From a bacterium (GTDB lineage Bacteria > Bacteroidota > Bacteroidia > Cytophagales > Cyclobacteriaceae), in the NCBI GenBank assembly GCA_024743255.1, contig JANSWY010000011.1:1-64000 (forward strand): a stretch of 64,000 bases of DNA, given 5' to 3'. Position 1 is the first letter of the stretch. The number at the start of each line of letters is the position of its first letter. Under the pieces are notes generated by a model. That model saw only the letters and a program-made list of their open reading frames with translations. It was not told where the DNA came from and made no database searches. Of this stretch, positions 18,897 to 27,331 are shown one piece after another. Made by a program: the position numbers and the translations under genes.

Positions 18897-19264
18897 TCCA
18901 CCAAATGACTACTCCCTCCAATAACTTTCCATTCTCTCCCAAACAATTTCCAGACTCTCAAAAACCTATAATCCCCATCAATCGGCTGACCCATAAAAGT
19001 CCCAGTCATCTCTACATCCGCAATTACAGTAGCAGAATCACCAATTATACTAATATCCGCGTACTGAACAGACATGTCGGAAACCTTCATATTACCTGAT
19101 CGATAAGATTCCAAATCCATTTCTTTGGTAACTACAGAACCATCTGGAATCACAAACAAAAGGTCATCATGAATCAATAAATCCAATAAAAACATATCTG
19201 ACTCCAGCATTGCTTTGCACAATTCGGACTCTGCTTTTTCAATTTGAACTTGTACTTCCATCAT
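18893..19264 (-). CDS. NTF2-like / SnoaL-like (DUF4440-type) protein
   Basis: 123 residues with the alpha+beta cone pattern of the NTF2-like superfamily: an N-terminal helix pair (ESELCKAMLESDMFLLDLLI), a HDDLLFVIPDG strand-turn, and a C-terminal sheet ending FGREWKVIGGSSH. Such proteins act as small-molecule binding or catalytic domains, often without known substrate. The ATG overlaps the amidohydrolase stop by one base (TAATG), so the two are translationally coupled and likely share a pathway. Confidence 0.75.
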   Translation of the reverse strand: MMEVQVQIEKAESELCKAMLESDMFLLDLLIHDDLLFVIPDGSVVTKEMDLESYRSGNMKVSDMSVQYADISIIGDSATVIADVEMTGTFMGQPIDGDYRFLRVWKLFGREWKVIGGSSHLVE

Positions 19265-20403
19265 TATTCCGGGAATAGGCTAGAATCAATATTGGGAATG
19301 ATATTCAATGCGTTTTTATAGTAAAGCTTCTTTAGAATATGATCCGGCAATCCCAACCCATACATACTCCAAAAAGCATGATATTTCTTATAATATGGGA
19401 AATACTCATCTTCTGTTTCCAAAACTCGGAAGTAGGTGTAGTACTCAGAAACTCGATAAGCATCCTTACCGAATAGCACTCTATCCTGATTCTTTTCAAA
19501 AAACCAATTGGCCATCTTTGGCTGTCGGCCCAGCTCTGCTATAATTGCTCCAATCTCAACATAAACATTCGGATAATCCTCGAGGAAAACATCAAGTTTT
19601 GCTAAGTCATTGGCCATCCAACCAAAATGTGCATTGATAAATTTAGTATTTGGATGCTTTTTGAAGACATTGTGTTGTTCCGCCATGATTTGATCGAATG
19701 GAGCTGGATCAGTGTCTGTTCTTTTTCTTCTCGGTCTCAATTTCAACTCCAACCATCTTTCGTTATCCTTATCATGTGGAGACCAGAATGGTTTTGGATC
19801 AGCGGAATGAATTAATACAGGAATTCCAAGCTCTCCGCACTTCGCCCAGATCGGGTCAATTCTTGGATCATCAATTGGAACTCTATTTCCATCCACATCC
19901 TTATTTCTAAGGCCAAGACTCTTATAAATCTTTAGACCATTGGCGCCATTCTTCACATCTTCCTCCAGTTGTTTCACAGCATTTTCAGTCCAGCCTTCTT
20001 TTCCTATTTCTTTAAATGAAACATTGGTAAATACAATAAAGCGGTTACCGGCAACCTCTTCCATGTCATCTACCATCTTATTCAGATAATCCTGATCACC
20101 TATATCGCCAGCAAACCGATTAAAGCCTCTACCGGAAAGGTTTACCATCACTCCCATATTAAGACTATCCATTTGACCAACCAGTCTCTTAATATCGTCT
20201 TGTTCCAAATTCCACTGATGATTATGAACATCAATAAAAGGATACTTTGCCCTGGTCACAGGGTTTTCAGGAACCACCAATGTTGAAATAGGATTGTATT
20301 CCTCAAATGACATCTGAGGTTCATCTGCTGAATCCTCTTGTGAAAAAGCATTAAATACAAATACAAAAAGGAGTGATAAACTAAGTAGAGAGTGTTTCAT
20401 CAT
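19264..20403 (-). CDS. Secreted amidohydrolase-family (TIM-barrel) metal-dependent hydrolase
   Basis: 379 residues with a signal peptide (MMKHSLLSLSLLFVFVFNAF, cleavage after AFS). The barrel carries the usual metal ligands of the amidohydrolase-2 family: DVHNHQ after strand 1, LIHSADPKPFW, INAHFGW and LFGKDAYR. The family hydrolyses or decarboxylates small cyclic or carboxylic substrates; the substrate cannot be read from sequence. Residues after LFGKDAYR (YRVSEYYTYFRVLE) form the C-terminal helices. It is the first gene of a two-gene - strand operon with the NTF2-like gene, transcribed away from the ilv operon. Confidence 0.82.
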   Translation of the reverse strand: MMKHSLLSLSLLFVFVFNAFSQEDSADEPQMSFEEYNPISTLVVPENPVTRAKYPFIDVHNHQWNLEQDDIKRLVGQMDSLNMGVMVNLSGRGFNRFAGDIGDQDYLNKMVDDMEEVAGNRFIVFTNVSFKEIGKEGWTENAVKQLEEDVKNGANGLKIYKSLGLRNKDVDGNRVPIDDPRIDPIWAKCGELGIPVLIHSADPKPFWSPHDKDNERWLELKLRPRRKRTDTDPAPFDQIMAEQHNVFKKHPNTKFINAHFGWMANDLAKLDVFLEDYPNVYVEIGAIIAELGRQPKMANWFFEKNQDRVLFGKDAYRVSEYYTYFRVLETEDEYFPYYKKYHAFWSMYGLGLPDHILKKLYYKNALNIIPNIDSSLFPE

Positions 20404-20734
20404 TTAATATTTTGGGAAATATAGAGAACTAAAACTCTATTGTACGTAAAGATTATACAGGTGGTACAATTCTCATTTGATTTATTTCATTAAGAAATCA
20501 ACTTTTATAATTACGATCTCTAACAAAATTTCATTTTTTCAATATTAATAAATCGAAAGTCAGTATCGAACATCAGATTAGATATTTTTCAACATTTCAA
20601 AAGTATTGTTATGAAATTCACAACAAACCATTCAAAAATTTGGCTTACATCTTAAACTCCCAAAGAAAAAATTAGGAAACTCCCTTGTTTCTGGAATTTT
20701 AGTTTCATTTCTTTACGTCACCTAAGAAGATAAT
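20404..20734. other. AT-rich divergent intergenic region upstream of the ilv leader
   Basis: This 331-nt region separates the - strand amidohydrolase from the + strand ilv leader and must hold both promoters. I could not assign a convincing TTG/TAnnTTTG pair. One inverted repeat stands out: ATTGTAC at 20439-20445 and GTACAAT at 20464-20470, with an 18-nt spacer, close to the amidohydrolase start. No ORF seen. Confidence 0.4.
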
Positions 20735-20812
20735 ATGTTACGAATTATTACTACAACCCTAATTATTACTGTCAGCGTCATTATTGAACGTCTGCAGCGG
20801 GGAGTGGTATAA
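20735..20812 (+). CDS. ilv operon leader peptide (attenuator peptide)
   Basis: A 25-codon ORF, ATG 20735 to TAA 20810-20812. Its product reads MLRIITTTLIITVSVIIERL then QRGVV. It has six Ile, four Val, three Leu and four Thr codons in 25, arranged as runs (Ile-Ile three times, Thr-Thr-Thr). These are exactly the products and precursor of the downstream ilv/thr genes. An intrinsic terminator begins 22 nt after the stop, and ilvD follows. This is the architecture of ribosome-mediated attenuation, comparable to the enterobacterial ilvL and thrL leaders. Its translation, not the peptide itself, is expected to be the function. Confidence 0.85.
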   Translation: MLRIITTTLIITVSVIIERLQRGVV

Positions 20813-20845
20813 ACTCAGGTATATAAAGAACTTGAAGCCGTCCCC
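20799..20845 (+). promoter_or_regulatory. Candidate antiterminator pairing of the ilv attenuator
   Basis: GGGGA at 20799-20803 is perfectly complementary to TCCCC at 20841-20845, which is the end of the terminator's left arm plus its loop. A ribosome stalled on the last Ile-Ile pair (codons 20780-20785) would leave GGGGA free to pair and disrupt the terminator. A ribosome reaching the stop at 20810 would cover it and allow termination. The pairing is read from sequence; the mechanism is inferred. Confidence 0.5.
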
Positions 20846-20866
20846 AAAAAGGACGGCTTTTTTTAT
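20835..20866 (+). terminator. ilv attenuator terminator
   Basis: Arms AAGCCGTCC (20835-20843) and GGACGGCTT (20851-20859) form a perfect 9-bp stem with a 7-nt loop, followed by TTTTTAT. It lies between the leader peptide and ilvD and has no other gene to terminate, which marks it as a conditional terminator. Confidence 0.87.
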
Positions 20867-20900
20867 GTCAAAACTTTAAACACGGTAGTAGAAAAGATTT

Positions 20901-22574
20901 ATGGAATTAAACAAGTACAGCAAAACGATTACTCAAGACCCAAGCCAACCAGCATCACAAGCTCAGCTTTATGCAACTGGTCTTACTGAGGAAGACATGG
21001 GCAAAGGTCAGGTTGGGATCGTAAGTACTGGATTTGAAGGAAATCCATGTAACATGCACCTCAACATACTGGCTCACCAGGTAAAGAAGGGTGTAAGAGA
21101 AGCTGATCTTGTCGGCTTAATATTTCATACTATCGGTGTAAGTGATGGGATCTCTAACGGAACAAGAGGTATGAATTACTCCCTGGTCTCCAGAGACATC
21201 ATTTGCGATTCTATCGAAACGGTTGCCAACGCGCAGTTTTATGATGCTATCGTACCAGTAGTTGGTTGCGATAAAAATATGCCAGGCTCTATAATGGCTC
21301 TAGGAAGATTGAATCGTCCAGGACTTATGGTTTATGGAGGTACAGTAAAACCTGGTAAATGGAAGGGTGAGGACCTTAATATCGTTTCTGCTTTTGAGGC
21401 ATACGGACAAAAATTAGGAGGAAACATCTCGGATGAAGACTATAAGGGAATCATCAAAAACTCCGTTCCAGGTCCGGGAGCATGTGGTGGAATGTACACA
21501 GCAAACACCATGTCATCCGCTATTGAAGCAATGGGAATGTCTCTTCCGTCAAGCTCTTCAAACCCTGCAGAGAGTGAAGACAAGAAACACGAAACTCATA
21601 GGGTTGGACAAGCAATAAGACATCTATTAATAGAAGATATCAAGCCAAGAGATATCATGACTAAAGAAGCATTCGAAAATGCTGTAAGGCTGATCATGAT
21701 ACTTGGCGGATCTACAAATGCGGTACTACACATGATCGCCATGGCGCATAGTGTGAATGTAGATTTTGGAATAGACGACTTCCAAAGAATCAGTGACAGC
21801 ACTCCATTCATCGCAGACCTCAAACCAAGTGGTAAGTATCTGATGGAAGACCTTCACAATGTTGGTGGTGTTCCTGCAGTAATGAAATCGCTTCTAAAAG
21901 AAGGATACCTACACGGAGACTGCCTAACAGTAACTGGCAAAACGCTGGCTGAAAATATAGAAGAAGGTCCGGCGCTAAAAGAAGGACAGGACGTGATCTA
22001 TTCTTTCGCTGAACCAATAAAGAAATCAGGTCATCTTCAAATCCTGTACGGAAATCTTGCGACAGAAGGATCGGTAGCAAAAATTACCGGAAAAGAAGGA
22101 GAGTACTTTGAAGGACCCGCAAGAATTTATGATGATGAGTTTGATGCAATCAAAGGAATCGGAGAAGAGGTTCAAAAAGGTGAGGTAATCGTAATCCGTT
22201 ACTCAGGACCTAAAGGCGGACCTGGAATGCCAGAAATGCTAAAACCAACAAGTGCTGTAATTGGAGCAGGCCTTGGAAAAGATGTGGCATTGATCACCGA
22301 CGGAAGATTCTCAGGAGGTTCACACGGTTTTGTAGTGGGACATATCACTCCGGAAGCTCAGGAAGGTGGAAATATTGCATTGATCCAAAATGGAGATATC
22401 ATCAGTATCGATGCTGTAAACAACAGAATTGATGTGAAACTTTCCGACGAGGAATTAGCTGCAAGAAGAGCTGCATGGCAACAACCACCATTGAAACACC
22501 AATCAGGAATACTATACAAATATGCAAAAACGGTTGCTACAGCTTCAGAAGGCTGTGTGACTGATAAATTTTAA
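20901..22574 (+). CDS. ilvD: Dihydroxy-acid dehydratase
   Basis: 557 residues, full family length. It dehydrates 2,3-dihydroxy-3-methyl(iso)valerate to the 2-oxo acids in valine and isoleucine synthesis. Iron-sulfur/active-site signatures are clear: [31 protein letters not shown] and, near the C-terminus, [16 protein letters not shown]. First structural gene of the cluster, 89 nt after the leader stop and 3 nt before ilvB; expected to be controlled by the upstream attenuator. Confidence 0.96.
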   Translation: MELNKYSKTITQDPSQPASQAQLYATGLTEEDMGKGQVGIVSTGFEGNPCNMHLNILAHQVKKGVREADLVGLIFHTIGVSDGISNGTRGMNYSLVSRDIICDSIETVANAQFYDAIVPVVGCDKNMPGSIMALGRLNRPGLMVYGGTVKPGKWKGEDLNIVSAFEAYGQKLGGNISDEDYKGIIKNSVPGPGACGGMYTANTMSSAIEAMGMSLPSSSSNPAESEDKKHETHRVGQAIRHLLIEDIKPRDIMTKEAFENAVRLIMILGGSTNAVLHMIAMAHSVNVDFGIDDFQRISDSTPFIADLKPSGKYLMEDLHNVGGVPAVMKSLLKEGYLHGDCLTVTGKTLAENIEEGPALKEGQDVIYSFAEPIKKSGHLQILYGNLATEGSVAKITGKEGEYFEGPARIYDDEFDAIKGIGEEVQKGEVIVIRYSGPKGGPGMPEMLKPTSAVIGAGLGKDVALITDGRFSGGSHGFVVGHITPEAQEGGNIALIQNGDIISIDAVNNRIDVKLSDEELAARRAAWQQPPLKHQSGILYKYAKTVATASEGCVTDKF

Positions 22575-22577
22575 GTC

Positions 22578-24314
22578 ATGGAACTAGTAAATGAACAACA
22601 AAACAAAGCTGAAACCAGTACGACACCAATGAAAATCACAGGAGCAGAAGCAGTCATTAGATCACTCATCGCAGAGGGAACTGACCTGGTCTTTGGATAC
22701 CCAGGTGGGGCCATTATGCCTATTTATGATGCTTTGTATGATTTTCAGGATCAGCTGAAACATGTGCTTACTCGTCACGAGCAAGGAGCTATTCACGCAG
22801 CTCAGGGTTTTGCTCGCGTCGGTGATAAGCCGGGAGTTGTCTTTGCTACTTCAGGACCAGGCGCTACAAATCTTATTACAGGATTGGCAGACGCCAAAAT
22901 TGATAGTAATCCATTGGTTTGTATCACAGGCCAGGTTGGATCACACCTTCTTGGAACTGATGCATTTCAGGAAACTGATGTGATCAGCATTTCTATGCCT
23001 GTTACTAAATGGAATTTCCAGGTAACAAAAGCAGAAGATATACCAGGAGCAATTGCAAAAGCATTTTATATAGCAACTTCAGGAAGACCCGGACCAGTAT
23101 TGATTGATATCACAAAAGATGCTCAGTTTGCTGAATTGGATTTCCAGTATAAAAAGTGCCAGGGCTTTAGAAGCTATATCCCAAAACCAAGATTAGATTT
23201 TGAAAAAGTGGAAGCAGCTGCTGGTCTAATCAATCAAGCTAAGAAACCACTTATTCTATTCGGACAGGGTGTAATCCTTTCTGGAGCAGAAAATGAATTC
23301 AAGCATTTCGTGGAAAAAACTGGTATTCCTGCGGCATGGACTCTTTTGGGTCTTTCTGCAATGGATACAGATCATCCACTAAATGTTGGGATGCTGGGAA
23401 TGCACGGCAATTACGGTCCAAATAAGCTCACAAATGAAGCAGACCTGATAATTGCAGTAGGAATGAGATTTGACGACAGGGTAACAGGAGATCTTTCAAC
23501 TTATGCTAAAAACGCAAAAGTTATTCACCTGGAAATTGACCCTGCAGAAATAGATAAGAACGTAAAAACGGATGTTGCACTCCTTGCAGATGCTAAGGAA
23601 GCACTTCACGCACTTACTGAAAGTGTTTCTCCAAACGAACACAGCGAATGGCTGGCTGAATTCCGTTCACATGATAAAATAGAGCAGGAAAAAGTAATCG
23701 ATAACGAACTTCGACCTACTAAAGAAGGTATGACCATGGGGGAAGTGATCAGAAGGGTAAATGAGCACACCAATGGAGATGCTGTAGTGGTAACTGATGT
23801 TGGGCAGCACCAAATGATTGCTACCAGATATGCAAAATTCAAGCAGACTAAAAGTAATGTTACTTCAGGTGGTCTAGGTACAATGGGCTTTTGCTTACCA
23901 GCAGCACTAGGAGCTAAACTTAGCAGACCAGACAGAGAAGTGGTTGCAGTAATTGGTGACGGAGGGTTTCAAATGACTCTTCAGGAGTTGGGAACGATTT
24001 TCCAAACTGGTGCGGCTGTCAAGGTGATTATTCTAAATAACCAGTTCCTTGGTATGGTACGTCAGTGGCAGCAATTATTCTTTGATAAGAGATACTCGTC
24101 AACAGAATTAGTAAACCCAGACTTTGTAACAATCACTAAGGGATTTGGAATAGAAGCACAATCTGTTGATGCAAGGGATAATCTGGATAAAGGAATCGAA
24201 GATATGTTTACTCATGAAGGTCCCTATTTATTAGAGGTCATTGTGGAGAAAGAAGACAATGTATTCCCAATGGTTCCATCTGGGGCCTCTGTAAGTGACG
24301 TAAGATTATCCTAA
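22578..24314 (+). CDS. ilvB: Acetolactate synthase, large (catalytic) subunit
   Basis: 578 residues. It condenses pyruvate with pyruvate or 2-oxobutanoate, using thiamine diphosphate. Seen: the N-terminal Pyr domain with the catalytic Glu in TRHEQGAIHAAQG, the central FAD/DHS domain, and the C-terminal PP domain with the GDG...NN thiamine-diphosphate motif (VIGDGGFQMT ... IILNNQFLG). A non-conserved 20-residue N-terminal extension precedes KITGAEAVIRSL. It lies 3 nt after ilvD and 22 nt before the regulatory subunit gene. Confidence 0.96.
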   Translation: MELVNEQQNKAETSTTPMKITGAEAVIRSLIAEGTDLVFGYPGGAIMPIYDALYDFQDQLKHVLTRHEQGAIHAAQGFARVGDKPGVVFATSGPGATNLITGLADAKIDSNPLVCITGQVGSHLLGTDAFQETDVISISMPVTKWNFQVTKAEDIPGAIAKAFYIATSGRPGPVLIDITKDAQFAELDFQYKKCQGFRSYIPKPRLDFEKVEAAAGLINQAKKPLILFGQGVILSGAENEFKHFVEKTGIPAAWTLLGLSAMDTDHPLNVGMLGMHGNYGPNKLTNEADLIIAVGMRFDDRVTGDLSTYAKNAKVIHLEIDPAEIDKNVKTDVALLADAKEALHALTESVSPNEHSEWLAEFRSHDKIEQEKVIDNELRPTKEGMTMGEVIRRVNEHTNGDAVVVTDVGQHQMIATRYAKFKQTKSNVTSGGLGTMGFCLPAALGAKLSRPDREVVAVIGDGGFQMTLQELGTIFQTGAAVKVIILNNQFLGMVRQWQQLFFDKRYSSTELVNPDFVTITKGFGIEAQSVDARDNLDKGIEDMFTHEGPYLLEVIVEKEDNVFPMVPSGASVSDVRLS

Positions 24315-24336
24315 TCCATAAAATGAGATTTCAATA

Positions 24337-24888
24337 ATGAAACAAGTATATACCATAGTAGTATTCACTGAGAACAAAATAGGTTTATTAAACCGGGTTA
24401 CTTCAATATTTACACAAAGACACGTCAATATTGAAAGCTTATCTGTCTCGGATTCTGAGTTCCCTGGAATTCACAGATTTACTATTGTAATAGAGCAGGA
24501 GCAGGAAAAAGTAGAAAAAATCGCTAAGCAAATTGAAAAGCAAGTTGAAGTACTGAAAGCATATTACTTCAAAGATGAGGATACTGTTTTCCAGGAAATC
24601 GCTCTGTACAAAGTGGATTTATCTACTATCGATAATAAAGAATCTTTATTTCAAATCATTGAGGACCATGGTGCTATTCAAAACAGCACAATTGGCGACT
24701 TATTGATCATTGAAAAAACAGGACACAAAAAAGATACTCACGCACTTTTTGAAGCATTGCAGCCATATGGAATTATTGCATTTGTTAGATCGGGTAGAGT
24801 ATCACTTTCCAGATATGCTGCATCATTCTCGGGGCATCTGGAACAATTTGAATTACATTCTAAAGAAATAATTACTAATCACAATTAA
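24337..24888 (+). CDS. ilvN: Acetolactate synthase, small (regulatory) subunit
   Basis: 183 residues. The N-terminal ACT domain (TIVVFTENKIGLLNRVTSIF; RHVNIESLSVS) binds the feedback inhibitor valine. The C-terminal domain (about 80-165) is the ALS_ss_C type. It partners with the large subunit encoded 22 nt upstream; ilvC starts 7 nt after it. Long-form subunit of about 160-185 residues, as in most non-enteric bacteria (the ilvH/ilvN naming is interchangeable). Confidence 0.94.
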   Translation: MKQVYTIVVFTENKIGLLNRVTSIFTQRHVNIESLSVSDSEFPGIHRFTIVIEQEQEKVEKIAKQIEKQVEVLKAYYFKDEDTVFQEIALYKVDLSTIDNKESLFQIIEDHGAIQNSTIGDLLIIEKTGHKKDTHALFEALQPYGIIAFVRSGRVSLSRYAASFSGHLEQFELHSKEIITNHN

Positions 24889-24895
24889 AAAAACA

Positions 24896-25942
24896 ATGGC
24901 TAAATTAAAATTCGGAGATGTAGAAGAGAACGTTGTAACCAGAGAGGAATTTCCTCTGGATAAAGCGCTGGAAACATTAAAAGATGAGACTATTGCGGTA
25001 ATCGGTTACGGAGTTCAGGGGCCAGGTCAGGCTTTGAATTTGAAAGACAATGGATTCAATGTGATCGTTGGTCAAAGAAAAGATTCAAAAACCTGGGATA
25101 AAGCAGTTGCCGATGGTTGGGTACCAGGCGAAACGCTCTTCGAAATTGAAGAAGCTTGCGAAAAAGGTACGATCATTCAATACCTTCTTTCAGATGCTGC
25201 TCAAATCAAACTTTGGGATACGGTTAAGAAGCACCTTTCTCCTGGAAAAACTCTTTACTTCTCTCACGGTTTTGCTGTGACTTACAAAGAAAGAACCGGA
25301 ATCATTCCTCCAGCAGATGTTGATGTAATCCTTGTTGCTCCTAAAGGTTCAGGTACTTCTCTAAGAAGAATGTTCCTCGAAGGTAGAGGATTGAACTCTA
25401 GCTACGCAATCTTCCAGGACGCTACTGGAAAAGCATTTGAAAAAGTGGTTTCATTAGGAATCGGTGTTGGTTCAGGATATCTGTTCGAGACAACATTCCA
25501 AAGAGAGGTTTACAGTGACTTAACTGGTGAAAGAGGTACTCTAATGGGTGCTATCCAGGGAATCCTTGCTGCTCAGTACGAAGTATTAAGAGCAAATGGT
25601 CACACGCCTTCTGAAGCATTTAACGAAACTGTTGAAGAATTAACTCAGTCTTTAATGCCGCTTTTCGCAGAAAATGGAATGGATTGGATGTATGCCAACT
25701 GCTCTACAACTGCACAAAGAGGAGCACTTGACTGGTGGAAGAAATTCAAAGATGCTTCTCAGCCAGTTTTCGAAGAGCTTTATGACGAAGTTGCTAAAGG
25801 AAACGAAGCACAAAGAAGTATCGATAGCAATAGCCAAACAGACTACAGAGAAAAGCTTGAGCAAGAACTTGAAGAGCTTAGAGAATCTGAAATGTGGAGA
25901 GCTGGTGCTACAGTACGAACATTGAGACCTGAGAATAACTAA
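24896..25942 (+). CDS. ilvC: Ketol-acid reductoisomerase (NADP+)
   Basis: 348 residues. It isomerises and reduces acetolactate or acetohydroxybutyrate to the dihydroxy acid for IlvD. The N-terminal Rossmann motif is IGYGVQGPGQALNLKDNG, with a basic QRKDSKTW cofactor loop suggesting NADPH use; then YFSHGF and the knotted C-terminal domain with Mg ligands in DLTGERGTLMGAIQG. The motif GYGVQGPGQA (rather than GYGSQGHAHA) is the variant seen in Bacteroidota. A strong hairpin follows 30 nt after the stop. Confidence 0.95.
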   Translation: MAKLKFGDVEENVVTREEFPLDKALETLKDETIAVIGYGVQGPGQALNLKDNGFNVIVGQRKDSKTWDKAVADGWVPGETLFEIEEACEKGTIIQYLLSDAAQIKLWDTVKKHLSPGKTLYFSHGFAVTYKERTGIIPPADVDVILVAPKGSGTSLRRMFLEGRGLNSSYAIFQDATGKAFEKVVSLGIGVGSGYLFETTFQREVYSDLTGERGTLMGAIQGILAAQYEVLRANGHTPSEAFNETVEELTQSLMPLFAENGMDWMYANCSTTAQRGALDWWKKFKDASQPVFEELYDEVAKGNEAQRSIDSNSQTDYREKLEQELEELRESEMWRAGATVRTLRPENN

Positions 25943-25971
25943 GGTCCAGCACATAAAAGGTTAGTAAGATT

Positions 25972-26002
25972 AGACTCTGGATCAAATCCAGGGTCTTTTT
26001 AT
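25972..26002 (+). terminator. Intrinsic terminator between ilvC and ilvA
   Basis: Arms AGACTCTGGAT (25972-25982) and ATCCAGGGTCT (25986-25996) pair over 11 bp (one G-T) around a 3-nt loop, followed by TTTTATT. It ends only 17 nt before the ilvA start, leaving no obvious room for a separate promoter, so it probably acts as a partial terminator that lowers expression of the distal genes. Confidence 0.8.
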
Positions 26003-26018
26003 TAGCTGCCAAAAAAGG

Positions 26019-27284
26019 ATGGAAACAAACACAGCAACATACAGACCAACAGTAGAAAACGCCGAAAGAGCTCTTCAGCGACTAAAAAACATTGTGACGC
26101 ATACACCACTGACAGAAAACATCAATTTGTCGGATCAGTATAGAGCCAATATAAAATTGAAGCGTGAGGACTTGCAGGTGGTAAGGTCCTATAAGATTCG
26201 TGGTGCTTACAATAAAATCAGCACCATCAATCAAGATGCTTTGGAAAACGGTGTGGTATGTGCAAGCGCTGGAAATCATGCTCAGGGTGTGGCTTTATCT
26301 TGCTATAAGCTGAAGGTCAAAGGCACCATTTATATGCCCGCTCCTACCCCAAAACAGAAAGTGCAGCAAGTACGAATGTTTGGGAAGGATTATGTTGATA
26401 TAGTGTTGCATGGCGATACATTTGATGATGCCTACAATGAGGCAATCAAATTTTCACAAGCCAATAATTCTGCTTTTGTCCACCCTTTTGATGATGAGAA
26501 GGTTATTGAAGGACAGTCCACAATTGGGCTTGAAATTTTAAGAGATGTTGATACTAAAATTGATTACCTGTTTCTTCCGGTTGGCGGTGGTGGGTTGTCA
26601 TCCGGAGTGTCTTCAATCTTAAAAACATTAAGTCCTGAGACCAAAATTATAGGAGTAGAACCAAAAGGTGCTCCGGCTATGCATCAATCATTAAAGCAAG
26701 GGGAAGTCGTTACACTGGATCATATCGATAAGTTTGTTGATGGTGCCGCTGTTAAGAAAGTAGGTGATCTTACATTTAACATCTGCAAAGAAACTCTTGA
26801 TGAGGTGGCATTAGTCGATGAAGGAAATATTTGCACTTCTCTGATCAAGATGTATAATGAAAATGGAATTGTATTGGAACCAGCTGGCGCTTTGACTGTA
26901 GCTGTATTGGATCAATACAAAGAAGAAATTAAAGGAAAGAATGTCGTGTGTCTACTCTCTGGAAGCAATAACGACATCACCAGAACTGAAGAAATTCGTG
27001 AAAGATCACTTTTATCTGAAGGTTTGAAGCATTATTTCTTGGTTAGGTTTCCACAAAGAGCCGGCGCTTTAAAAGAATTTGTTGCTGAAGTATTGGGACC
27101 GGAAGATGATATTGTACACTTTGAGTACTCAAAGAGAACAAGTAGAGAAAAAGGTCCCGCAGTGGTAGGAATTGAACTCAAGACCAAAGATGATCTTAAT
27201 CCATTACTCAAGAGAATGAAAGAAAGAAACTTCTTTGGCGAATACCTTAATGACAACCCAGATTTATTTGTTTACTTAGTATAA
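26019..27284 (+). CDS. ilvA: Threonine ammonia-lyase (biosynthetic threonine deaminase)
   Basis: 421 residues. A PLP enzyme that converts threonine to 2-oxobutanoate, the first committed step to isoleucine. The PLP lysine is in VVRSYKIRGAYNKIS; the phosphate-binding glycine loop is LPVGGGGLSSG. The C-terminal about 90 residues (LVRFPQRAGALKEFVAEVLG onward) form a single ACT-like regulatory domain, as in the short Bacillus-type enzyme, not the two found in E. coli IlvA. SD-like AAGGA lies just before the ATG. It joins the ilv half to the threonine half of the cluster. Confidence 0.94.
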   Translation: METNTATYRPTVENAERALQRLKNIVTHTPLTENINLSDQYRANIKLKREDLQVVRSYKIRGAYNKISTINQDALENGVVCASAGNHAQGVALSCYKLKVKGTIYMPAPTPKQKVQQVRMFGKDYVDIVLHGDTFDDAYNEAIKFSQANNSAFVHPFDDEKVIEGQSTIGLEILRDVDTKIDYLFLPVGGGGLSSGVSSILKTLSPETKIIGVEPKGAPAMHQSLKQGEVVTLDHIDKFVDGAAVKKVGDLTFNICKETLDEVALVDEGNICTSLIKMYNENGIVLEPAGALTVAVLDQYKEEIKGKNVVCLLSGSNNDITRTEEIRERSLLSEGLKHYFLVRFPQRAGALKEFVAEVLGPEDDIVHFEYSKRTSREKGPAVVGIELKTKDDLNPLLKRMKERNFFGEYLNDNPDLFVYLV

Positions 27285-27305
27285 AGAATAACCCTTAATT
27301 TAAAC

Positions 27306-27321
27306 TTGGACATTAGTCCAA
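27306..27321 (+). other. Short perfect hairpin in the ilvA-thrA spacer
   Basis: TTGGAC (27306-27311) and GTCCAA (27316-27321) pair around ATTA in the 47-nt gap before thrA. No T tract follows, so it is not a terminator; it may protect or delimit an mRNA end. Confidence 0.4.
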
Positions 27322-27331
27322 ACCAGAAGAT

